Shown here piece after piece: positions 42,098-49,248 of a stretch of 64,000 nt of DNA. Numbering within the stretch: the stretch's first letter is position 1; every line of letters begins with the position of its first letter. This stretch comes from Rhizobium sp. Q54 (GTDB taxonomy: Bacteria; Pseudomonadota; Alphaproteobacteria; Rhizobiales; Beijerinckiaceae), in assembly GCA_945878875.1 (NCBI GenBank), contig CAMCUC010000012.1, positions 1-64,000 of the forward strand. Direction: 5' to 3'. The notes beneath the pieces were generated by a model that did not search any database, was not told the origin of the DNA, and worked only from the letters and a program-made list of their open reading frames with translations. Position numbers and translations under genes: made by a program.

Positions 42098-42122
42098 CGC
42101 TTGATGCTTTCTTGCAGGTTCC
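42098..42122 (-). promoter_or_regulatory. Possible EcfG promoter of nepR-ecfG
   Basis: GGAAC occurs on the minus strand at 42122-42118. The -10 region 17 bases on reads GCGA rather than CGTT, so the match is only partial. Autoregulation of nepR-ecfG is known elsewhere. Confidence 0.3.
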
Positions 42123-42172
42123 AACTTTATGAATGCTTTGTCGATAGGTGATTGGCCAGACATGGGTTAAAG

Positions 42173-42200
42173 TTGAAAATGTTCTCGTGTTTTATATATG
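42173..42200 (+). promoter_or_regulatory. Possible sigma-70 promoter of phyR
   Basis: TTGAAA and TATATG are 16 bases apart, ending 52 bases before the phyR ATG. The match to the vegetative consensus is good for an otherwise A+T-rich gap, but unproven. Confidence 0.4.
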
Positions 42201-42251
42201 CTGAAGAACCTCAGAAACCAGTCCCATTCCCTTAAATTTCAAGGAAGCCGC

Positions 42252-43046
42252 ATGTCGATAGCCCAACAGCTTGCTCCGCACCTTCCCTATCTCAGGCGTT
42301 ATGCGCGCGCTTTGACGGGGTCGCAAGCTTCAGGGGACGCCTATGTCGTGTCCGTACTTGAAGCGCTGCTGGAAGATTCTTCCATGTTCGACCGCAAGAT
42401 TCCCTCACGCGTCGCAATCTATAAATTGTTTGACGCTATCTGGCGCTCGGTTGAGTTGAACAACAATGTTCGTCCGCTTTCTGACAGTACCGATCCGCAG
42501 CGTCGCATCGAGGCGCTTACGCCCCGTTCACGCTGCGCTTTCCTGCTGCTCGCGATGGAGCGTTTTGACGAGAAAGAGGCAGCCCAAATTCTTGGCATGG
42601 ACGTTGCGGAAGTGCGCAGTCTGATCGAGGAAGCAGGGCGCGAGATCGCTGATCAGATTGCGACCAACGTACTCATCATTGAAGACGAACCGCTCATCGC
42701 TATGGACCTTGAGGGGATCATGGAGCAATTGGGCCACAATGTCGTTGGTGTAGCGCGCACGCATCGCGAGGCGATTGAGCTCGCGCGTGGACAAAAACTG
42801 GGGCTGATCCTCGCTGATATTCAACTCGCTGACGGTAGCTCGGGGCTTGAAGCTGTCAACGAATTGCTGCGCAGCGTTCAGGCGCCGGTAATTTTCATCA
42901 CTGCGTTTCCTGAGCGCCTGCTCACCGGCGAGCGCGCGGAGCCGACGTACCTCATCACGAAGCCGTTCCAGCCCTCGCTCGTGTCCGCACTCGCCAGCCA
43001 GGCGTTATTCTTTGACGAAAAGGCCAGTAGCGGCGCCAGGCGTTGA
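42252..43046 (+). CDS. phyR: General stress response regulator PhyR
   Basis: From ATG 42252 (MSIAQQLAPHLPYLRRYARALTG), after AAGGAAGC, the protein has 264 residues. An ECF-sigma-like N-terminal domain mimics EcfG, and a C-terminal receiver carries the phosphorylated Asp in LADIQLADGSSG, Thr/Ser in FITAFPER and Lys in ITKPF. When phosphorylated it binds NepR and frees EcfG. It diverges from nepR-ecfG. No cognate histidine kinase gene is next to it. Confidence 0.95.
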   Translation: MSIAQQLAPHLPYLRRYARALTGSQASGDAYVVSVLEALLEDSSMFDRKIPSRVAIYKLFDAIWRSVELNNNVRPLSDSTDPQRRIEALTPRSRCAFLLLAMERFDEKEAAQILGMDVAEVRSLIEEAGREIADQIATNVLIIEDEPLIAMDLEGIMEQLGHNVVGVARTHREAIELARGQKLGLILADIQLADGSSGLEAVNELLRSVQAPVIFITAFPERLLTGERAEPTYLITKPFQPSLVSALASQALFFDEKASSGARR

Positions 43047-43088
43047 CGATAAGGGCCCGGCGCTTTAACGGGGAGCTTGCACCCTTGA

Positions 43089-43113
43089 GGAACCGCAGCC
43101 CGGCGTCCGCGTT
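43089..43113 (+). promoter_or_regulatory. EcfG-type promoter of the DUF1328 gene
   Basis: GGAAC-N16-CGTT matches the general stress consensus exactly. It lies 66 bases upstream of the ATG at 43180 and inside the phyR-DUF1328 gap. Confidence 0.85.
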
Positions 43114-43179
43114 GCCGGATCGTTAAAATGCTGCGCTCGCGCAGTGTTTTTGCGTCATGGCTTGCGCCTGGAGGTTCAA

Positions 43180-43356
43180 ATGGGCAATCTTCTTTATTGG
43201 GCGCTTGCGTTCCTCGTGGTCGCGCTCATTGCCGCTGCGCTTGGCTTCGGCGGGGTTGCAGGCACGGCAATGAGCGGCGCGCAAATGCTGTTCTGGGTAG
43301 CCATCGTTCTGTTCGTCGTCTCCGCGCTGATCGGCCTTTTCAGGCGGCGAACCTAA
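43180..43356 (+). CDS. DUF1328-family small membrane protein
   Basis: From ATG 43180, after GGAGGTTCAA, the protein has 58 residues with two membrane helices and a C-terminal RRR ([25 protein letters not shown]). This YtjA/DUF1328 family is often in general stress regulons. Its function is unknown. The perfect EcfG promoter upstream supports control by the adjacent PhyR-EcfG system. Confidence 0.9.
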   Translation: MGNLLYWALAFLVVALIAAALGFGGVAGTAMSGAQMLFWVAIVLFVVSALIGLFRRRT

Positions 43357-43364
43357 GCGCGGGT

Positions 43365-43577
43365 TTAACGGTAAGCCAGACGCGCGGCTATAAAGCCCAA
43401 TGCCAGCGCCAGCGCGACTGACGGCAGGGGCCGCAAACGAAGGTTCTCGTCGAACTGCGCAAGCGCGGTCTTTGCGCGTTCCATCGCAGCAGGCTGGCGC
43501 GGATGCTGTAACGGCACGGAGCTATGCCCGCCAGAGCCGGTAATGCGCGCTTCCTCGCTAACAAGCACATCGGACAT
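43365..43577 (-). CDS. Small membrane protein, probably stress-controlled
   Basis: The 70-residue protein has a soluble N terminus and one C-terminal membrane helix (LPSVALALALGFIAARLA), resembling the tails of DUF883/ElaB-like ribosome-binding proteins. Start ATG 43577 has GGGAGAG upstream. A near-consensus EcfG site lies 38 bases further up. It converges with the DUF1328 gene 8 bases away. Confidence 0.75.
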   Translation of the reverse strand: MSDVLVSEEARITGSGGHSSVPLQHPRQPAAMERAKTALAQFDENLRLRPLPSVALALALGFIAARLAYR

Positions 43578-43614
43578 TTCGAGCTCTCCCGGAGGTTAAA
43601 CGCTGATCGCTGTT

Positions 43615-43640
43615 AACGCGACGCAGGGCGCGGGGTTTCC
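43615..43640 (-). promoter_or_regulatory. Near-consensus EcfG promoter of the small membrane gene
   Basis: On the minus strand GGAAA (43640-43636) and CGTT (43618-43615) are 17 bases apart. One mismatch in the -35 (GGAAA for GGAAC). Confidence 0.55.
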
Positions 43641-43716
43641 TTGGGGTTAAGTCGCGCCTCGACTCTTTGCGGAGCTGGCGCTAAGCTTGACGTTTGGTTG
43701 GTTTCTTTTGGTTGGT

Positions 43717-44729
43717 ATGACGTTTAACCACATTATCTCTCTTGCAAGCGCCCATTCCACGGTGCCATGGCTTCGGCAAACGCCCGGAGGTCTTGGCGCG
43801 TTGGGCGGAAATCTTTTCGCGCCGAATGAAGCCCAAGCCGGGACGCTTGTTGTTTACGACGATCTGGCGGGGGGGGCGTCACCTGCGCACCGCGAAGCCG
43901 CAGGATTCTCGTCATCGGCGAGCCGCCTGGGATGAAAACCTACAAGCAAGATTTTATCGCTCAGTTTGGGCTTGTTCTTTCGCCATATTCGTTCGAAACG
44001 CAGGATGTCCCCCTGCGCATCACGCAAACAGGCCTGCCTTGGTTCTATGGTTTGAGGTTCGAAGCCGGGGGTATAACGGTTGGGCAATCGTTCGAGGACT
44101 TGCTCGCCTCGCGCCCTGGTCCCAAAGATAATAAAATCTCCGTGGTGTGTTCAACCAAGTCGAAATTGCCGCGCCATCGGGAGCGCCTCGCTTTTGTGAT
44201 GGCGCTCAAAGATCGCCTGAAGGATAGGCTCGTGATCCGGGGCAGGGGCTTTGAACCCGTGATCGACAAGGGGGAAGCGATTGCGCCGCATCGCTATCAT
44301 CTCGTCCTTGAAAACAATGATCTTGGATGCTTCTGGACGGAGAAACTGGCGGACGCGTTTCTTGGCTGGTCGTTGCCGTTATATGCCGGGACGAAAGCCG
44401 CGCTGGACGATTTCCCGGATGGCTCAATGATTTATCTTGATCTGAACGATGTGCCCTCGTGCGTGGCGCAAGTCGAGCGGATACTTGACGAAGACCCTTA
44501 TGAGAGCCGCCTGCCAGCAATTGCCGCCGCACGCGGAAAGCTGATGCACGAGCATAATTTCTTCGCGCTGATTTCGCGGGAAGTTGAGCGTCTGGCGCCT
44601 GCGGAGCCGCTTGAGCAGCCGCAGGTAGTGCACGCCAACAAGCGCGCAAGCGTCGTCAAGAGTGTGCGCCGGGCATTGAAAAGCAGAGCGATGAATGTTT
44701 TGGCGCGATTGCGCGCAGATAGGGGTTAA
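43717..44729 (+). pseudogene. GT10 alpha-1,3-fucosyltransferase interrupted by a one-base frameshift at a G8 tract
   Basis: The N-terminal part (43717 to about 43876) ends in LVVYDDLAGG in frame 1. The conserved continuation RRILVIGEPPGMKTYKQDFIAQFG and the donor-binding region (LVLENNDLGCFWTEKLADAFLGWSLPLYAG) are in frame 0. The frames meet at a run of eight G (43869-43876). One extra G would restore a 338-codon gene. It could be a true pseudogene, a sequencing error, or an on/off slippage gene as in H. pylori fucosyltransferases. The intact product would add fucose from GDP-fucose to a surface glycan. Confidence 0.82.
43869..43876 (+). repeat. G8 homopolymer at the fucosyltransferase frameshift
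   Basis: Eight consecutive G inside the GT10 gene mark the exact place where the reading frame changes. In the downstream frame the next codons are GTC ACC TGC GCA. Confidence 0.95.
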
Positions 44730-44733
44730 GTCT

Positions 44734-45552
44734 ATGTCTAGGCTTCGCGATATGAAGCGAAACATCGTGCTTCAAGCTGGAATGGTTATCGACAAGCGCG
44801 CTAATCTATCACAGGTGCGCGAGTTGATTTCGACGCTAAGGCCCGAGCCGCAATCGCTTGTGCGTATCGGTCCGGACAGCGACGGCGGATACCTCGCGCC
44901 AGACGATCTGGATGGCGTTGTTGCGTGCCTGTCTCCCGGCGTATCCACCGAATGCGGTTTTGACCTCATGCTTGCTGAGCGCGGCATCGACATTTTCATG
45001 GCTGACGCGTCTGTAACCGGGCCGCCAACGCCCCATCCCAGATTTTATTTCACGCCGAGTTACATTGAACCATTCAACGGTCAGCAATCTATGACCTTCG
45101 AACGCTTTGCTGATATGGCTCATTTAGCGCATCCGGTTGGCGACTGGTTGTTGCAGATGGACATTGAAGGCGCAGAATGGCGCGTTCTTCTGTCAGCCCC
45201 GGAGAAATATCTCGCTCGCTGCCGCCTGTTGATTATTGAATTTCACGATCTTAATCGGGTGTTCCAGGCATCGCATTTTGATTTAATGGCGAGTGTTTTT
45301 AAACGGCTCCTGAACGACTTCAGATTGGTACACATTCACCCAAACAATGTCTCCAAAGTTTCAGCTGTTGGCGACATTGTCATTCCATCCATTATGGAGT
45401 TCACGTTCCATCGGCGTGACCGGCCTTTTGTTCCCGCGCATGCGCCAGTCTATCCGCATCAGCTGGATCGCGATTGCGTGTCTGAAAAGCCCACGCTTGT
45501 TCTTCCGAGAATATGGCGTACTGCTGAAAGGCGTATCCATCTCGACGGGTAG
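44734..45552 (+). CDS. FkbM-like protein of the glycan cluster
   Basis: From ATG 44734 the protein has 272 residues with FkbM/Methyltransf_21-like features (LVRIGPDSDGGYLAPDDL, VVACLSPGVSTECGFD, LLQMDIEGAEWRVLL). It starts 4 bases after the fucosyltransferase stop and belongs to the same transcription unit. A SAM-dependent O-methylation of a sugar is the usual inference for FkbM genes in glycan loci. No acceptor can be named. Confidence 0.8.
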   Translation: MSRLRDMKRNIVLQAGMVIDKRANLSQVRELISTLRPEPQSLVRIGPDSDGGYLAPDDLDGVVACLSPGVSTECGFDLMLAERGIDIFMADASVTGPPTPHPRFYFTPSYIEPFNGQQSMTFERFADMAHLAHPVGDWLLQMDIEGAEWRVLLSAPEKYLARCRLLIIEFHDLNRVFQASHFDLMASVFKRLLNDFRLVHIHPNNVSKVSAVGDIVIPSIMEFTFHRRDRPFVPAHAPVYPHQLDRDCVSEKPTLVLPRIWRTAERRIHLDG

Positions 45553-45653
45553 AGATCGTTCATATCTTGGGTAGTGGTTGCAGGGAGCCTTGTTAATGCA
45601 TCTTCTAGACGCCCCCAGCATCGCAATTCATCGAGCAGCACTTTGGAGCTATC

Positions 45654-46381
45654 ATGCGCTTTCCGGCATTCCGCAAGTTTCATCGCCTTCCGCGGTTTTT
45701 CTCTGATTTTGCCGCCTTCAGGAGCGCTGCCGCAGCGGGAGGCGCGCGGATGCCAAAATTGCGAGACGCTCGCGCAATGGTTGAGGATGCGACGCCACGC
45801 ACCGGCTTTGAACCCAATATATCTACCATTGCGGGTGGGCGGCGCGCGAGCTGGCGCGGCGTTCGCCTGACAGGCACGTGGATTTCTCCTCCGCGCTCTG
45901 GTTCGTATCAATCGCTTCCGCAATCTGCCACATCGATCATTACGATTACCGGCCGCCAGCTCTTGAAATGCCAAATGTTGGCGTGGGGGCCTGTGATTTG
46001 CAGCATCTGCCTTTCGAGGACAAATCGCTCGCCTCTATCTCCTGCATGCATGTGGTCGAGCACATAGGGCTTGGTCGATATGGCGATGCAATCGATCCGC
46101 TTGGCGACAGGAAAGCGATGCAGGAATTATCCCGTGTACTGGCTCCCGGCGGAACTTTGTTGTTTGCGACCCCTGTCGGAAAACCGCGCACCGTCTTCAA
46201 TGCGCATCGCATCTACGCCTATGAGGAAATAACGGCTGCGTTCCCGGAGCTGCAGGTTGAGAGCTTTGCGCTTGTTACTGATGGCAAGTACGGCTCGAAA
46301 TTGATATTGGACGCTGATCCGGCATTAGTTGCAGAGCAGAAATATGGCTGCGGCTGTTGGGTTTTTCAGCGGCCTGATTAA
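45654..46381 (+). pseudogene. DUF268/methyltransferase-like gene with a one-base frameshift
   Basis: ATG 45654 has GGAGCTATC before it. Frame 0 encodes up to TPRTGFEP. Frame 2 continues QYIYHCGWAARELARRSPDRHVDFSS and then a recognisable SAM-type body (YDYRPPALEM, ISCMHVVEHIGLGRYGD, LSRVLAPGGTLLFATPVGK). Adding one base in the CCC at 45813-45815 yields a 243-codon gene. It is probably a DUF268 or related sugar-modifying methyltransferase. It may be a real pseudogene or an assembly error. Confidence 0.75.
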
Positions 46382-46382
46382 A

Positions 46383-47282
46383 CTAGGCCGGGAGGCGTAT
46401 CCATCCCGGCGGATAGATATCCCTCGTGTCATGGGTCGCCGTCGCCTGCTTGGAGAACCATGCATCTGGCGCGATCACCAGAGCGTCGGGCCGGGGGTCG
46501 AGCCAGGCGCTCCACCAGCTGAATGTGCTGTTGGCGATGATGTGCGCGCGCGCTTTGCTCATCAGGTACATGTCGTCGTATTCGGATTCGCCGCGCACGA
46601 AATGGGCTTTTGGATGATGAGCGAACATTGCGCGCGCGTGATCGGGATCGTCTGAGAAGACGGATATTTTCTGGATTGCGAACTTGGTTTCCAGTAGCTC
46701 CAGCGCGCTTTCGTAATAGGCGGGCTGCATCAAGCCATGAAAAGCGTTAGCGCCCGAATGCGCGAGGTAATCGCCACGTCGCACGTGCAGCGCCACGCAG
46801 CCCTCGCCGATCTCCTGCGCTTGCGCTCGCGCATATTGCGAGATTGCGCGTTCCAAAGTAAACGCAGCGCGGACCGTATCCTCTGCGCCTGCAAAAAACT
46901 TCGGAGACTGGAAATAGCCGCGCAGATAACAATCGCCTGAAATCTGATGGAAGTCCGGCGTATAATTATAATTGGTTTGGGTAAAAACAGGTCCGCGCCA
47001 GCCAGTGGGGCGGCGGGGTGATCTGGCGCCAAGGAGCTTCGCCGACTGGTGGACAATTTTGTTGAAAGTCCGCTCAAGCGGACTGTCTCTATCCGTGAAA
47101 ACATCTGCGTCAACATTCATCGCTGCGAGGCTAAACTGACGGGCGCCGTCAATGCGCAAGCGTGACGTGTCGAGTTCCAGCTGCGCGCCAAGCCGTTGCG
47201 CAAGCGTTATCCCGGCCGCAGCCTGAAACATCTGGTTGCCGAGTCCGCCGAGCATTTCGACGCGAATTGTTTTATCTTTCAT
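46383..47282 (-). CDS. GT11 alpha-1,2-fucosyltransferase
   Basis: From ATG 47282 the protein has 299 residues. Family 11 motifs are GGLGNQMFQAAAG at the N terminus, the donor-binding HVRRGDYL, and the C-terminal ANSTFSWWSAWL. It transfers fucose from GDP-fucose in alpha-1,2 linkage. It overlaps the GT25 gene end by 11 bases, is read in the opposite direction to the DUF268 gene, and is separated from its stop by one base. Confidence 0.93.
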   Translation of the reverse strand: MKDKTIRVEMLGGLGNQMFQAAAGITLAQRLGAQLELDTSRLRIDGARQFSLAAMNVDADVFTDRDSPLERTFNKIVHQSAKLLGARSPRRPTGWRGPVFTQTNYNYTPDFHQISGDCYLRGYFQSPKFFAGAEDTVRAAFTLERAISQYARAQAQEIGEGCVALHVRRGDYLAHSGANAFHGLMQPAYYESALELLETKFAIQKISVFSDDPDHARAMFAHHPKAHFVRGESEYDDMYLMSKARAHIIANSTFSWWSAWLDPRPDALVIAPDAWFSKQATATHDTRDIYPPGWIRLPA

Positions 47283-48141
47283 CGTCACGCGTCCTGTCCG
47301 CACGCAGCAAAAGAGGGCGCTTTACGCCAAAGCGGCGCGCAGCGCGATACAGCGCAGATCGCGCCAGGCATTCCAGCCACGCGCCGACCCCCAGCGTTTG
47401 TATCTGCCACGCCATTTTCCGCCTTAATCCTGCTGGGCCGATCCGCCTGCGCCGCAGCAGCTTTTGTATGCCGGTTTCGCGCGCCAGATTGCGTTCGCCG
47501 ATCGCGTCGATCGAGGATGTGGCAAGTACGTTGGCGTCCACTGGCGGCGGTGACATGCCGTAGGTTATCAAACTGAAATCCCACGGGCGTCGCAAGTCTT
47601 CGTCAATTGCGTGTATTGCGATCTTTAATCCCGCCAGTATTTTAGAAGCGCCGTTTTTGGAAATAAGATAGCACCCCATATTATTGGGCACGCGCAGGTA
47701 AGATATCAGCTCTCCAGCCGCCCCCAGATCAGCTTGCGCGACATAGGCGGATTTCGACGGGTTCGACAGCCGCACAATGTCCCAATCAGGCGGCAGATCC
47801 TTGATGTGCGCTATGAACGCGGGCAAGCGCTCGCTGATGTGAAGGTCGTCCTCCATCACGATAAGGCAGTCGTCGTCAGACGCCAGCAAGCCTTGCATAA
47901 TCGAAAGATGGCTGGCGTAAACGCCGATCTCGCCCGGCTTCAGGTTCGAATGGGGGCATCCTTGCGTATCAACAAAGCGTTCGCGCAGTTCAGGCGGGAC
48001 GGCCAATCCCCGTATCGCCTCAAATCGCCGGAAGGGGAGGCCCAGTTCGGTTAGCTGCTGCTCCATGTGGCCCAAGCGATCGGTATCGCTCGCCAAATTG
48101 ATGACGATTACGGGCGGGGGCGTTTGCGCGTCGGGCGGCAT
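47272..48141 (-). CDS. GT25 family glycosyltransferase
   Basis: The 289-residue protein has the GT25 (LPS glycosyltransferase) pattern: VIVINLASDTDRLGHMEQQL, FEAIRG, GEIGVYASHLSIMQ, the acidic motif LIVMEDDLHIS, and GCYLISKNGASKIL. It probably adds a galactose or related sugar to LPS or another surface glycan. It diverges from the FkbM gene at 48218 and runs into the GT11 gene. Confidence 0.9.
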   Translation of the reverse strand: MPPDAQTPPPVIVINLASDTDRLGHMEQQLTELGLPFRRFEAIRGLAVPPELRERFVDTQGCPHSNLKPGEIGVYASHLSIMQGLLASDDDCLIVMEDDLHISERLPAFIAHIKDLPPDWDIVRLSNPSKSAYVAQADLGAAGELISYLRVPNNMGCYLISKNGASKILAGLKIAIHAIDEDLRRPWDFSLITYGMSPPPVDANVLATSSIDAIGERNLARETGIQKLLRRRRIGPAGLRRKMAWQIQTLGVGAWLECLARSALYRAARRFGVKRPLLLRADRTRDDER

Positions 48142-48217
48142 ATTGATCGCAATCTGTTATCTATTGAGCGAGTGGTACATTTATATAAGCTGGAGCGTGA
48201 AATTGAAGGCGCTAATT

Positions 48218-48967
48218 ATGCGAACAGGCTTGAACAAGATAGCGGCCCGGCTGGAGAAGAGTTTCGCTTTGCTTCAAGGCAAAGGGGCCGGCTCGTTCTC
48301 TATAGATGACGAAGTGCGCCTTGCGCTGCGCTTGATGCACGGCGACGAGCTATTTCTTCTCGACGTTGGCGCCAATAAGGGTTTGTGGACCGCTGCGCTC
48401 CTGAAGCAGGCGCCCGGCAGGTTTAGCGCAGCTTATCTCTTTGAGTCCTCAGCGCATAACCTCTCATTGCTGGGCGCGATTGCCGACGCCCGTTTGACTA
48501 TCGTGCCCGCCGCCGTGGGCGCCGTTGCTGGAAGAGGGGTCCTTTATGCGGACGCCCCTGGCTCCGGCCTTGCCTCTTTGACGCAGAGAAACCTCGCCCA
48601 CAAAGGTTTGCGGCTTGATCGCGAAGAGGCTGTCAGCGTGGTGACGATTGATGAATTCGTGAGCGAACGGGGGCTGACGCGCGTGGATTTCATGAAGATC
48701 GACGTTGAGGGCCATGATCTCGATGTCCTGAAGGGTTCTGAAAAATCGCTGCGGAGCGGGCTAATTCGCGCTTTGAGCTTCGAGATGGGCGGGGCCAACG
48801 TCGATACGCGGACCTTTTTCCGGGACTTCTGGGATTTGTTGAGCGCATGCGGTTTTGATCTGTGGAGGGTGTCGCCGACGTTTGGGTTGATCCCGGTGAC
48901 AAGATATATGGAGCGCGACGAGGTGTTCGTCACAACCAATTACATGGCCACGCGGAAGCCCAAATGA
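48218..48967 (+). CDS. FkbM family methyltransferase
   Basis: From ATG 48218, after GAAGGCGC, the protein has 249 residues. It has motif I LLDVGANKGLWTAAL, FESSAHNL, and the FkbM-defining DFMKIDVEGHDLDVLKGS. The longer frame beginning at 48065 overlaps the divergent GT25 gene and is not used. It is the right-hand member of the glycan cluster. Confidence 0.9.
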   Translation: MRTGLNKIAARLEKSFALLQGKGAGSFSIDDEVRLALRLMHGDELFLLDVGANKGLWTAALLKQAPGRFSAAYLFESSAHNLSLLGAIADARLTIVPAAVGAVAGRGVLYADAPGSGLASLTQRNLAHKGLRLDREEAVSVVTIDEFVSERGLTRVDFMKIDVEGHDLDVLKGSEKSLRSGLIRALSFEMGGANVDTRTFFRDFWDLLSACGFDLWRVSPTFGLIPVTRYMERDEVFVTTNYMATRKPK

Positions 48968-49008
48968 AAAAGGGCCGCGCGCCGTCTTGTGTGCGGCGTT
49001 CGCGGCCC
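48967..49008 (-). terminator. Hairpin between the FkbM and opgH genes
   Basis: GGGCCGCG and CGCGGCCC with an inner CGCCG/CGGCG form a long interrupted stem. On the minus strand it is followed by TTTTTC, so it may end opgH transcription about 240 bases behind its stop. On the plus strand there is no T-run. Confidence 0.55.
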
Positions 49009-49154
49009 GGGGGCTGCTCGCGCCTGTGGGGCAGGGCGTGAGCTGGCTTGAGCTTGCCGCCTGCGGGTTAACGCCGATGGTTTGGGATCGCGCAGATTTA
49101 GTTAAATCGTCTTAAGCTTGAGTATTGGTTGCCGGGCGCCAGTCATTGGACCTC

Positions 49155-49245
49155 CGGCGTCCAGCCCGCATCTTTGCATACCTACCGAAGGTACCTGAAG
49201 GTCGGACCTCTGGTCCGCTGCGGGCGGGGACGCCCGCGGTCCAAT
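49155..49245. repeat. Degenerate inverted copy of the dispersed palindromic repeat
   Basis: TTGGACCTCCGGCGTCCAGCCCGCAT and the facing GCGGGCGGGGACGCCCGCGGTCCAA are imperfect arms of the 34193-34255 element. They fill most of the 240-base gap 49009-49248 with no coding potential. Confidence 0.7.
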
Positions 49246-49248
49246 CCC

